From JANQGG01 sp964642175 (lineage in GTDB: Bacteria; Bacteroidota; Chlorobiia; Chlorobiales; Chloroherpetonaceae), in NCBI GenBank assembly GCA_964642175.1, contig CAZXOK010000007.1:62001-126000 (forward strand): a stretch of DNA of 64,000 nt, written 5' to 3'. Positions 34,613-44,820 of the stretch are shown here, piece after piece; the stretch's first letter is position 1; each line of letters opens with the position of its first letter. The translations under genes were made by a program, and so were the position numbers. A model generated the notes under the pieces. That model saw only the letters and a program-made list of their open reading frames with translations. It was not told the DNA's origin and made no database searches.

Positions 34613-35362
34613 GTGTCGTTTATGAATGTATTAATCTTTTGTGCCGGTGGTTCGGCCAAATGGGGCTATTACCTTGGCATTCCCAAGCCGCTGATATTAC
34701 TCAATAAAGAATCCATCCTCGGACGCACGCTGCGCCTGCTTAAAAAGCAAAAAGTCAGTCCTGAAAACATCACCATTGTGGCCACCGATCCGATCTTAAA
34801 ACAACCCGGCTACAATTTCTTTGAACCCGAGTCTTCGCGCTGGTTTGTTGAAACCCTCATTTCCACCGAATCGCTCTGGGATGAGCAAACCGTTGTACTT
34901 ATGGGCGATGTATTCTACACCCCGGAAGCCCTGAAAACCATTTTAAATCCAACCACCGCTTCCCTGCAATTCTATGGACGCGCCGGCAAAAGCCTGTTTT
35001 CACATAAGGCGCATGGTGAATTATTCGGCATCACTTTTTCCAAAAACGAAGGGGCACTCATCCACGAGCATGCCCAAAAGGTGATCAAAGCCGCCAAATC
35101 CATGGGCCACGGCAAAGCCTGGCAGTTTTACCGCAGCATAGCCGGTTTTGAGCTGGATCAAAAGAAAACCGAAAAGAAGTATTTTGTTGAAATAGACGAC
35201 TTTACCGACGATTTTGATACCCCCGAAGAATACGACCTGGCCGTGTTTCGTTACAGCCTTGTGGCCTCGAGAAATCCCATCAAGCAAATTCTGCTGTGGG
35301 TATGGGTTAAAGTTCTGGACCCTATTTCCATCAAGTATTTCGGTAAGCCACTTTATGCTTAG
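34613..35362 (+). CDS. Nucleotidyltransferase-like protein (NTP_transferase fold)
   Basis: 249 residues. The start 'NVLIFCAGGSAKWGYYLGIPKPLILLN' is a form of the GxGxR...PKpL motif of sugar-1-phosphate nucleotidyltransferases, but the central Arg is not obvious. The strand 'TVVLMGDVFYTPEAL' supplies the metal-binding Asp of the fold. Activation of a sugar or polyol phosphate for glycoconjugate or pigment glycosylation is possible but unproven. It follows crtZ closely. The substrate is unknown. Confidence 0.7.
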   Translation: MSFMNVLIFCAGGSAKWGYYLGIPKPLILLNKESILGRTLRLLKKQKVSPENITIVATDPILKQPGYNFFEPESSRWFVETLISTESLWDEQTVVLMGDVFYTPEALKTILNPTTASLQFYGRAGKSLFSHKAHGELFGITFSKNEGALIHEHAQKVIKAAKSMGHGKAWQFYRSIAGFELDQKKTEKKYFVEIDDFTDDFDTPEEYDLAVFRYSLVASRNPIKQILLWVWVKVLDPISIKYFGKPLYA

Positions 35363-35524
35363 AGTTTTTACTGGCGATAAATCCTGCGTCCTGTTCAGGG
35401 CTAACGTGATGAAATAGATGCACAACAACCCTGGAATCCTAAAAAAAGCCTCTTTGGGTTATTATTTAACAAAATGATATTGCAAAATTCTGCCTGACTT
35501 TAACTTAAAGCATCGTTTCTTTAT

Positions 35525-36064
35525 ATGTTTGAAGTATTCATCCTGGCTGTTGCCCTGAGTATGGATGCGTTTGCCGTATCTGTCGGGCTTGGCTCCAAGA
35601 ACGTCAGGAAGTCAAGATCGTTTGCCATCACAGCTTCTGTATATTTTGGTCTCTTTCAGGCACTAATGCCTTTGATTGGGTACTTTGGCGGTAAAGGTAT
35701 TCTTGGCTGGGTTGAGCATTACGCCCATTGGATTGCTTTTTTCCTTCTTTTGTTGATTGGCGGAAAAATGATTGTTGAGTCCATGTCTGAAGGTATCGAG
35801 GAAGATATTGCCCAGATTACACACAAGGTTTTGTTCATGCTGGCTATAGCAACCAGCATTGATGCCATGGCAGCCGGTTTTACGCTTATGTTGCTGGAAA
35901 CAGATATCTTCCTGGCCTGCTTTATCATTGGAGCTACTACATTTTTGTTTAGTTGGATGGGTGTATTTGTAGGCACAAAAAGCGGGACATGGTTGGAAAG
36001 CAAAGCAGAATGTCTTGGAGGCATAATCCTGATCGCAATCGGCTTTAAAATATTGCTGTTTTAA
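35525..36064 (+). CDS. mntP: Manganese efflux pump MntP
   Basis: 179 residues, six hydrophobic segments. The two pseudo-symmetric halves carry the acidic metal-site motifs 'ALSMDAFAVSVGLG' (segment 1) and 'ATSIDAMAAGFTL' (segment 4), both diagnostic for MntP/YebN. It exports Mn2+ from the cytoplasm. I looked for a yybP-ykoY manganese riboswitch in the 160 bases upstream and did not recognise one. Single gene. Confidence 0.92.
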   Translation: MFEVFILAVALSMDAFAVSVGLGSKNVRKSRSFAITASVYFGLFQALMPLIGYFGGKGILGWVEHYAHWIAFFLLLLIGGKMIVESMSEGIEEDIAQITHKVLFMLAIATSIDAMAAGFTLMLLETDIFLACFIIGATTFLFSWMGVFVGTKSGTWLESKAECLGGIILIAIGFKILLF

Positions 36065-36171
36065 TCCTGAACTCTGAATTATAATCTTCCAACGCGTTGT
36101 TATACTTAAGTGGTAATTTAAATTCACCTCATTATCTTAGTTTCAGATCCAAAAACCCTTTATAAATAACC

Positions 36172-38886
36172 ATGACCATAGAACAACTCCAGCTTAAAGG
36201 ACTTGAGAAAATCAAGGCTGATTTCCATTACCTGGCATCGCTGTTTAAAAAGATGCTGATCTCAATTGGTGAAACAGACCTGGCGCAAGACCTGCCCTTT
36301 TATCCCGAAAATGCTGCCCAAAAAAACGGGCATTCCGATGAGAAATTAACCCAGGCCATCGGCATATGTTTTGAGCTCCTGAACCTGGCAGAAGAAAATG
36401 CTGCCACCCAATACCGGCGTAAAGCCGAAACCGAACTGGGACTGGCATCCATCCGGGGATCGTGGGGCGAAACCCTGGAAAAGTGGAAAAGCCAGAATAT
36501 CTCTCAGGAAGAGATCGCCCAAAAGCTATCCGACATAAAAGTGGTTCCGGTTCTTACGGCCCATCCCACCGAAGCCAAGCGTGTCTCGGTATTGTCTATT
36601 CATCGTGAGCTTTACTTATTATTGGTTAAAAAAGAGAACCCAAACTGGTCGACATCGGAAAAACTGGCCCTTGAGCAGGAATTTATCAGCTTAATGGAAC
36701 GCTGGTGGCGCACAGGTGAAATTTATCTTCAAAAGCCTCGCCTCGAAGATGAGCGCAGCAACCTGATGCACTACTTTGTTAATGTTTTTCCCGAAGCCGT
36801 TCGCTTAACCGACTTGCGGCTCCGGGATGCCTGGCTTTCGATGGGCTTTTCCGAAGATCTCCTGGAGTGGCCGGAGCAATACCCCCTGATTCAGTTTGGC
36901 AGTTGGGTGGGAGGCGACCGCGATGGCCATCCGTTGGTAACCCCGGCCTTCACAGCCGAAACCCTGCGTATCCACCGACATGCAGCCCTGAACATGTTGC
37001 ATAAGCACCTCTACGAACTGGCCAGTAAATTCAGTTTTTCGGGACAGCGTGTCTCACTTCCCCAGGATTTTTTGGATGAAATTACTGCCAAAGCCCGCTT
37101 ATTCGGCCGGCTGGGCCAACAAGCCCTGGATCGGAATCCGTCCGAACCATTTCGACAGTTTTTGAATTTACTCTTGATCAGGCTGGATCGAACCATTGCC
37201 GATGATCACACACTGGGCCCGGAGGGATATTTTCAATCAGCCGGCGAGTTATCGAAAGAACTCAAGCGATTGCGCCAGGTGCTTATCGGAATAAATGCCG
37301 GGCGTATCGCCAAACAATGGCTGTTTCCCGTTGAACGCCTTGTACTGTGTTTCGGGTTTCATCTGGCCAGGCTCGATATCCGGCAAAACAGCGCTTATCA
37401 TGAAAAAGCCATCACCCAGATCCTGGCCGCTTCCGGCTTCGAAAATTCTGATTATACCGGTTGGTCGGAACAACAACGACTGACCTTTATCAACCAGGAG
37501 CTGAAAAGTAACCGTCCATTCCTGGTCTCGGGTACCTCATGCGGCCCGGAAGCTGATAATGTACTTGGATATTTCCACAAAGTAAAAAACTATGTTGAGC
37601 GCTACGGCACAGATGGCATTGGGTCTTTGATTGTGAGCATGACCCACAATTTAAGCGATCTCTTACTGGTGTTTTTGTTTCTGCGCGAAGTCGGCCTTCA
37701 ACACACCACCCTTCCGGTGGTGCCGCTTCTGGAAACCATTGATGACCTGGTGGCGGGCCCCGATATTTTATCGGCCTTCTTAACCCATCCGGTTGTTGAA
37801 AAGCAGCGCCAAAGCATCCCCGGCTTTACCCAGGAAGTGATGCTGGGCTACAGCGATAGCAATAAAGATGGCGGTATTTTAACCAGTCGCTGGACCATTT
37901 ACAAAGCCGAAGAAAACCTGACCCAAGCCGCCCGAAAACTGGGCGTCAACCTTTGCTTCTTTCACGGACGTGGCGGCACAATCAGCCGGGGCGGGGGTAA
38001 AATTCACCGGTTCCTCGACAGCATGCCTCCCGGCTCGCTAAGTGGCCGGATTAAAATGACCGTTCAGGGTGAAACCATTGCCAACCAGTTTGCCAATCGC
38101 CTGAACGCCACCTACAACCTGGAAATGTTTGTGGCCGGAACCGCCCGGCAAACCCTTATCCCGGCGCCCGAATCAAAAGATGAGCAGCGTTATGAGATGA
38201 TGGATCGATTGATAGCCATAGCCCGGCAAACTTACCGTAAGTTGCTCGATCATCCCAATTTTATTGATTTCTACGGCACTGCCACACCCATCGATGTGCT
38301 GGAACAAAGCAAAATTGGCTCCAGACCGGCACGCCGAACCGGGCAGCGCTCCCTGGACGACCTTCGCTCAATTCCCTGGGTGTTTAGCTGGAGCCAGTCG
38401 CGGTTCAATATCACCGGTTGGTTTGGATCGGGCACGGCACTGGATACCTTTCAAAAAGAGTACCCGGATGATTTTCAGCGGTTAAAGGATCTTGTTCATG
38501 AGTGGCCATTCCTGAGGTACCTTTTGATTCAAATTGAGTCGAACCTCCTGAGTTCAAACCGGGAGATCATGTCGGCACTGGCCAACCTGGTTGAAGAACA
38601 AACGGTCAAGGAAGAGATCATGTCCCTCATTTCAGGCGATTTTGAGACCTGTTTACAACAAATCGAAGTTCTTATGGGCTCAACGGCAGAGACGCGGCGG
38701 ATTTCAAAATTAGAAGGCAATAAACTAAGAGCTGATGCCCTGAACAAGCTTCACGAGATGCAACTGAGCAACCTGGTTAAATGGCGGGTTTTGCGGGAAT
38801 CCGATCCGGATGAAAGCGAGGATATTCTTCTCAGGCTACTCTTACTTGTGAATGCCATTTCGGTAGGCTTGAAAAGTACCGGATAA
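36172..38886 (+). CDS. ppc: Phosphoenolpyruvate carboxylase
   Basis: 904 residues. It adds bicarbonate to PEP to give oxaloacetate and so refills the TCA cycle. Catalytic segments are present in order: 'VLTAHPTEAKRVSVL' (catalytic His), 'GSWVGGDRDGHPLV', 'LGYSDSNKDGGIL', and 'FHGRGGTISRGGG' (the Gly-rich lid loop). The C-terminus is shortened and ends 'VNAISVGLKSTG' rather than the usual 'IaaGlrNTG', so the last Gly needed at the active site is still present. Single gene with its own control region. Confidence 0.95.
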   Translation: MTIEQLQLKGLEKIKADFHYLASLFKKMLISIGETDLAQDLPFYPENAAQKNGHSDEKLTQAIGICFELLNLAEENAATQYRRKAETELGLASIRGSWGETLEKWKSQNISQEEIAQKLSDIKVVPVLTAHPTEAKRVSVLSIHRELYLLLVKKENPNWSTSEKLALEQEFISLMERWWRTGEIYLQKPRLEDERSNLMHYFVNVFPEAVRLTDLRLRDAWLSMGFSEDLLEWPEQYPLIQFGSWVGGDRDGHPLVTPAFTAETLRIHRHAALNMLHKHLYELASKFSFSGQRVSLPQDFLDEITAKARLFGRLGQQALDRNPSEPFRQFLNLLLIRLDRTIADDHTLGPEGYFQSAGELSKELKRLRQVLIGINAGRIAKQWLFPVERLVLCFGFHLARLDIRQNSAYHEKAITQILAASGFENSDYTGWSEQQRLTFINQELKSNRPFLVSGTSCGPEADNVLGYFHKVKNYVERYGTDGIGSLIVSMTHNLSDLLLVFLFLREVGLQHTTLPVVPLLETIDDLVAGPDILSAFLTHPVVEKQRQSIPGFTQEVMLGYSDSNKDGGILTSRWTIYKAEENLTQAARKLGVNLCFFHGRGGTISRGGGKIHRFLDSMPPGSLSGRIKMTVQGETIANQFANRLNATYNLEMFVAGTARQTLIPAPESKDEQRYEMMDRLIAIARQTYRKLLDHPNFIDFYGTATPIDVLEQSKIGSRPARRTGQRSLDDLRSIPWVFSWSQSRFNITGWFGSGTALDTFQKEYPDDFQRLKDLVHEWPFLRYLLIQIESNLLSSNREIMSALANLVEEQTVKEEIMSLISGDFETCLQQIEVLMGSTAETRRISKLEGNKLRADALNKLHEMQLSNLVKWRVLRESDPDESEDILLRLLLLVNAISVGLKSTG

Positions 38887-39276
38887 TAGCATAATGGGCC
38901 AAGATGAACTGGTTTCATTTTCCCGGATTCCTGCCCTAAACCCAGACCCTCATATACACAGAGGGTGATCAAAAAAAGGAATCATTTGATCGTTACAAGG
39001 GTGAAAGCCACCCTGGTATCTTGAACAAAGTACTTGGTTAGAATATGTCTTCACAAATTTAGACAGGCAAATGCCAATGCGCTATGATGGACATTTTAAA
39101 AACCATTACAATTCGGCATAGCGAGACATTCTTCAAGAAATCAAAAGCTGAAGTTTTGGTCAATTCGGTTTAAATTACAAGAATCATGAAAAAGTCCGTT
39201 CAATCTGAATGCTCGGCTCTGAGATAAGCTGTTTATCAAAGCAACCGGAAAAACCAATATAAACTCTACCCGGACC
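38887..39276. other. Intergenic region after ppc
   Basis: 390 bases. A short hairpin accctc / gagggt (38946-38951, 38961-38966) lies in its first part but lacks a plus-strand T-run. No ORF, RNA gene or clear promoter is recognised in the rest. Confidence 0.45.
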
Positions 39277-40908
39277 ATGTCTGCACTACTGACTTTTCTT
39301 AAAACAAAGTCTCTGACAGCCGTCCTGTTTGTTATCTGTGTTCTTCCTTTTTTTGGACTGGTACCTACCTGGTTTCATCACTTTGCCTACGAACACCCCT
39401 CGTTGCTTCTTGGGCCACCCTTAATCCTTGTTCCAGTAAGTGTGCTGTATTTTTTAGATTGGCGGAGCATTTTCTCGGGTCATAATGCAGCCGTTCTGGC
39501 GGGTGTTTTTGTATATGCCATCATTATTTCCCAAATCGCAGTCTTTTGGGGGCTGTTATCGGCCAGGTTCATTTGCCCGGAAGGTTACCCGAATGTTGAT
39601 TTTTCAGTGCCCGTATTTTCGGCCAATTATTTACTTCCGGTATGGTTTGCCGATATTATTTGTTATGGCAACCAGGGCGTGATTGAATATAATGCCGCCA
39701 TCGTCGGTTCCTTTACAACCCTGGTTGTATTTATCGTGATACTCATTTGCATCCCCGTCTCGTTTTTACTGGGCCGGTTCAGCATAATTCTGGGTTATCG
39801 GGAGGACTCGGGCCAGATGCATTTTATTCGATACTTTTTAAGTGCCATGCTCGCTGCCCTTTTATTTCTCTCGCTTCCCGACCTGTTGCCCAATTCAAAT
39901 TTCCTCTCGGGCCTTTTTGCCGATAGCGGAAGGCGGTATAACATGAGCAAAGAACAGATCGCTTACTACAGCCCGCTGCATGGGGCGGTTTATCAAAGCG
40001 ATGAAAATCAGGTTCAGGCTTTGCTTGATGAAGGCTATAACATCAATGAGTATGTCAATGCCGGGCTTACACCTCTGGCGCTGGCGGTAGAACGAAAAGA
40101 TGCCAACCTGGTTAAAATACTCACCGAGGCCGGTGCTGATATTAACATCGGTGAAAAAACCCGGCAATCGGCCATGCATAAGGCCCTTTCATCCAAAAAC
40201 AAGTATCTCATCAATTACCTGCTTGAAAAGGGTGGCAATCCGAATGCGGTTGGTAAAGGTGGTTACTCGTTGCTGCGGGAAGCGGTTCAGAAACTGGATT
40301 TAGCCCAATCCAAAGACTTGCTGGAAAAAGGAGCCGATCCCAACATTCGAACCAGCAATAGTGATCAATCCCTGCTTTTTTTCCCGATTTTCGATATGCC
40401 AACTGATTATTACAAACATCCCCGTGGCGATCAGATCACCTCGTTAAACATGGCTCGGTTGCTCATGGACTATGGGGCTGACCTGGAGTATAAAGCGCGC
40501 TACGATGTCACGCCCCTGATGCAGGCCATTCATCACGATAACATCTGGATGGTTAAGCTTTTTCTGGAAAGAGGTGCAGATGTTAATGCCAGGGACAGCG
40601 ATGGCCGCAATACCCTGTTTTACGCATTAAAAGGCCGCTTCTTTCGACAAGAGATCCTGAAAATGCTGTTTGATAAAGGTGTGAATATCGACAATATCGA
40701 TCACCGAGGCACTACCCTTCTGATGTACTTTGCCAAGTATGGAAAATCAACCTTTCCGCTTGAATGGCTGCTCACACATGGCGCCGATGTGAATTTGATT
40801 GATAAAAATGGCCAGACGGTTCTGGATAAGCTCGGTAACGGGTATTACGAAGACAGAAAACGCAAGGTGCTCTTAAAGGCCGGTGCTAAAAGTGCCCTGG
40901 AGTTATAA
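39277..40908 (+). CDS. Membrane protein with C-terminal ankyrin repeats
   Basis: 543 residues. The first 210 hold about five hydrophobic segments ('LTAVLFVICVLPFFGLVPTW', 'LILVPVSVLYFL', 'AVLAGVFVYAIIISQIAVFW', 'LVVFIVILICIPVSFLLG', 'FLSAMLAALLFLSLPDLLP'). Residues about 230-540 form seven or eight ankyrin repeats ('GLTPLALAVERKDANLVKILTEAGADIN' and similar). The ankyrin part should face the cytoplasm or periplasm as a protein-binding surface. No known family combining these is recognised. Single gene. Confidence 0.8.
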   Translation: MSALLTFLKTKSLTAVLFVICVLPFFGLVPTWFHHFAYEHPSLLLGPPLILVPVSVLYFLDWRSIFSGHNAAVLAGVFVYAIIISQIAVFWGLLSARFICPEGYPNVDFSVPVFSANYLLPVWFADIICYGNQGVIEYNAAIVGSFTTLVVFIVILICIPVSFLLGRFSIILGYREDSGQMHFIRYFLSAMLAALLFLSLPDLLPNSNFLSGLFADSGRRYNMSKEQIAYYSPLHGAVYQSDENQVQALLDEGYNINEYVNAGLTPLALAVERKDANLVKILTEAGADINIGEKTRQSAMHKALSSKNKYLINYLLEKGGNPNAVGKGGYSLLREAVQKLDLAQSKDLLEKGADPNIRTSNSDQSLLFFPIFDMPTDYYKHPRGDQITSLNMARLLMDYGADLEYKARYDVTPLMQAIHHDNIWMVKLFLERGADVNARDSDGRNTLFYALKGRFFRQEILKMLFDKGVNIDNIDHRGTTLLMYFAKYGKSTFPLEWLLTHGADVNLIDKNGQTVLDKLGNGYYEDRKRKVLLKAGAKSALEL

Positions 40909-41059
40909 ATAACTCATCCCTTTACAACCTGTTGTAAAAACTAAAATCCCTTTCCTTCTCACAATAAGTAAAGGCAAGGTGAAATAGATCTGATGCAACT
41001 ACGGCAAACAGTATCTGTGTCTTGTCGATCGAAAGAAATCCGGGCAGGAACACCTGGTA

Positions 41060-44000
41060 TTATCCCTCTTTATCAGATTTAGCCTTGTCCAGCACCCGGC
41101 GCACAAGGTGTGCAAGATCGGTGTTGGTAACCGGCTTATAGGCAAATGCCTTGATACCAATTTCTGAAGCTGTTTCTTCTGTTATTTTGTTGCTGTACCC
41201 GGTAAATAAAATAACCGGAATAGTGGGCTTAAGGGTTATCAACTCGGCAGCCAGTTTATCGCCCATCATATCCGGTATGGTCATATCGGTGATAACCAGA
41301 TCAAACTCATCAGGTTTTTCCCGGAACAGTGCCAGTGCTTCAAGACTGCTTGTTGCGGCAACAACTTTGTAGCCGAGCTTTTGTAAAACCCAGCTGTTCA
41401 ATTTTATAATGGATTGTTCATCATCGACAAGCAGGATCTTTTCATCGCCTGTAGGGACATTAAGGGGTTGATCCTTTCGTTTCTTTATTCGGTGTAGCCC
41501 TGATTAAAGGCAGATACACCGTAAATACCGAACCCTCACCAGGCACACTTTCAGCCACGATTGTTCCATTGAAGGATGCAATAATTCCCTGAGCCAGGGC
41601 CAGCCCCTTACCTGTGCCCTTGCCAATTCCTTTTGTGGTAAAATAAGGATCAAAAATTTTATCCATAATATCCGGATCGATCCCCACGCCGGTATCAGAT
41701 ACTTTCAGTTCTGCATATTATCCCGCATCCAGGTTATGCACCGTATGGTTTTTATCAAGCACAACCTCGCCGATATTGATGGTCAGAACACCACCATCTT
41801 GCTCCATTGCCTGTGCGGCGTTGGTGCAGATGTTAATGAAAACTTGTTGAAACTGGGTTGAATTCCCCAGGATGGTCAGGTCTTTTTGAATGTTCTGCTC
41901 AATTTTAACAGAAGATGGCAACGATGCCCTCAGAAGCCTTATGGCTTCCTCGGTGATGAGATCAATCCGGATTGGTTTATTTGTTTCATCGGAATGCCTG
42001 GCATAGGCCAGGATTTGTTTCACCAGATCCCGGGCACGTTTGGCGCTGTTGTAGATTTCGTGCAGCGACCCTTCGACCTGAGATCCTTTTTCAACATAAT
42101 CTAACGCAAGCTCGGTATATCCATAAACTGAAGAGAGTATATTGTTGAAATCGTGAGCAATGCCACCGGCCAGTGTGCCGATAGCTTCCATTTTCTGCGA
42201 TTGCCGCAACTGTTCTTCAAGTTTTAAGCGGTCGGTGATGTCCTGGAAAGTCCCTGAAAGCCGGATACATTTGCCAGATTCAAAGATCGGCTGGCCAATA
42301 GCCCGAACCCAACGCACCCGACCCCTGGCGGTGATAAGGCGAACTCTATAATCGTATGGCTCGGAAAACTCAATGGCACGCTGAACATACTGCCGTACAC
42401 GCTCCTGGTCATCGGGATGATAATAGCTGATCGCCTCGTCGATTTTTGGTGTGTACTCCACTGGCAACTCATGAATCTGTGCAGTCGTCTTTGTCCAGAA
42501 ATCCTCGTTGGTGTTAAGATCTACCTCCCAGCCACCAACCTTTGCCATATCACCGGTCCGGTTAAGAAAGTCTTCGCTCTCACGAAGTGCTTTCTCTGTT
42601 CGTTTCTGTTCAGTAATATCCATATGGGATCTAAGCATGCGTACCGGCTTTCCGGTTTCATCACATAAAACGGAGGCATGGGATAAAACCCAGAGGTAAT
42701 GACCATCTTTATGTCTAAATCTGAATTCAACCGTGTGATCCTGGTTTGCAGTTTTCACAGAGTTATGTACAAGCTGTAATGTTTTCGCTAAATCATCCGG
42801 GTGAACACGTTGTTCCCATTCCTGATAGTCATTTCCGATTTCATGTTCGGCATATCCGATCTGCCTTTTCCATTCTGCAGAATAATGAACCTCATTAGTC
42901 TCCAGGTCCCAATCCCAAAGCCCCACCTTGCCAGCCTTAACAGCCTCGTTTTGTTTAAGAATGGCCTCATTCAGAGCTTCTTCAGCAAGTTTTCGCTTCG
43001 ATATATCCTGATGAGTTCCTATCATTCGCAAGGCTTTTCTGGCTGAACCCCTTGAAACAACCTCTCCGCGCCCTAAAATCCATTTTAAATCGCCATTCCT
43101 GGTGATCATGCGGTATTCAACCTCAAAGGAATCCCGGAGGTTATTTACGCAGTCGTAGTTTGCCTGATAGGCTTTTTGCCGGTCCCCGGGGTAAATTAAC
43201 GCCCGCCATTGATCCACATTTTTGATAATATCAGACGAGTCAGTCCAAGCATGGATGTTAAACTGGGGCTGCAATATATTTTCTCCGCTCTTTAAATCCC
43301 AGTCCCAAATCCCCTCTTTAGAAGCCTTCATGGCCAATGAAAAACGTTCTTCGCTTTTCGTTAATTCCTGCTCTATACGTTTGCGATTGCTGATATCAAG
43401 ATGAATACCTGTCAGAACTGTTGGCTTACCACTCTCATCTCTTGTTGTTATCATTCCAACAGACCATATCCATTTGTAATCGCCGCCCTTCATTCTAATT
43501 TTAAATTCAGTTTCATAAATATCCACCTTGCCGGAGATGTAGTCATCTACTTTCTGAAGAACTGCTTTTTTATGGTCCGGCTAAATCAAATCCAGCGCAA
43601 AGTCTTGGCTGGTGTTAAAGTCAGTTTCGGTATAACCAAGCATTTTCAGGGCACCAGTATCGAAAAAAACCTTATGGTTTTTCAAATCCCATTCCCAAAT
43701 GCCTTCATCAGCACTTTCCAGAGCCAGTAGCAAACGATCCTTGTTTCTTTTCAGTTCAGACGCTGCCTTTTTCTGCTCGGTGATATCCTGTGAAGAGCCG
43801 AATAGTTTTACCACATTTCCATCAGCATCCATTCGACATTTTCCGCAAGCTCTGATATAACGCTCTTCGCCTGTATCCTGAAGGATAATGCGGTGCTGGA
43901 TGTTATAATTGATGCCTTTTGTGATTGCCTGGTCAAAAGCATGCTGAATTTCAGCCACATCATCAGGATGCGCCAATTGCATCAACTCAGAAGTGGATAA

Positions 44001-44168
44001 ATACTGATCGGTGTATCCATGAATGCGAAGCCAGTTATCTGAAAAGGTCCACACATCCGCGGTAACATCCCACATCCATCCGCCAACATTTGCCAGCCTT
44101 TCTGTCTCGGACATGATTGCAAAAAGTGCGTCTTTATCGAATTCCCGGTAGGTGTTTTTTTCAGACAT
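41060..44168 (-). pseudogene. Broken multi-PAS hybrid histidine kinase
   Basis: One gene of about 1,035 codons cut into four pieces. Read from 44168 downward: at least five PAS/PAC units, H-box 'GTLAGGIAHDFNNILSSVYGY', HATPase domain, and a C-terminal receiver domain ('KILLVDDEQSI', 'DLVITDMTIPDMMG'). Breaks: an in-frame TAG at 43581-43583 inside a PAS loop (reads DLI-stop-PDHKKAV, where an 'IHPDD'-like loop is expected); an in-frame TAA at 41718-41720 inside the ATPase domain (LDAG-stop-YAELKVSDTGVGID); and a frame change in the linker at about 41470-41510 before the receiver. Sequence on both sides stays in good kinase form, so decay is recent. Confidence 0.88.
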
Positions 44169-44820
44169 TCTAAACCTTCATTTGATTATCCCAACATAAA
44201 CAACCCAGATATGTATGCCTTATCTTTATAAGTATATGTGGTTAACGAGATATAATCTGGTTTTAAAAGTTTTTAGTTGATTGCATGAAGCCTATTTAAA
44301 TGTAGCATTTTACATAAGTCAATCACAATCAATTCTCTTAACGCCGGATGCTCTTCAAAAGCTGAAAGCTCGCCGGGCCTGCCGATAGCAGAACAGGCTT
44401 TACCCATGCCCATTGATTCATACCCATGAACTCATGAACCCTGTTCTGATGCGGCGTGAAACCTTGCCCCTGCCCGTGAAACATTTTGGACAAAAACCAC
44501 CAAACCCCGTATTCATGGGCGGTCAGATCCGATTCTCAATTTGTGAAACATTGGTGTTTACTGTGGAACATGGCCTGGTTGGGGGGATATTAACGTGATT
44601 GGTCTGTCTTAAGACTTAAAAAAGTCTGACCGTTACAGGTATCTGTAATTGAATCTGATGCCAAAAAAAACAGGCTAAAGTCACTTTTTTTTTGAAGGTC
44701 GGTGTGGAGGGTATGGTTTGGATTGGCAATCGTAAGTTATCTTTTGGAAGCTTTATTGGTTTATTTGAATTTAAAGCAACTTTCGTTTATAATTTAGGTT
44801 TTTAACCAAATACAAGATGT
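44169..44820. other. Long intergenic region between the broken kinase and argH
   Basis: About 650 bases. It contains a 61-codon open frame at 44413-44598 with no recognisable features and several near-repeats of 'acccatg' around 44400-44450, but no hairpin terminator, RNA gene or ARG box. Only a half-site-like tttgaattta occurs about 50 bases before argH. Confidence 0.45.

Noticed and set aside
35363..35524. Possible yybP-ykoY manganese riboswitch before mntP
   Set aside because: Looked for because mntP is often controlled this way, but the conserved loops are not recognisable in the 160 bases upstream.
38946..38966. Hairpin accctc/gagggt after ppc as a terminator
   Set aside because: Only 6 bp, 9-base loop, and no T-run on the plus strand.
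41060..41401. Stand-alone receiver-domain gene
   Set aside because: The TTG start would cut off the N-terminal acidic residues of the receiver; the frame continues upstream into the kinase linker, so it is the tail of the broken hybrid kinase.
43581..44168. Stand-alone PAS protein
   Set aside because: It ends inside a PAS domain and the same frame continues directly after the TAG, so it is the N-terminal piece of the broken kinase.
44413..44598. 61-codon plus-strand ORF in the intergenic region before argH
   Set aside because: No ribosome site, no recognisable motif and odd composition; probably chance.
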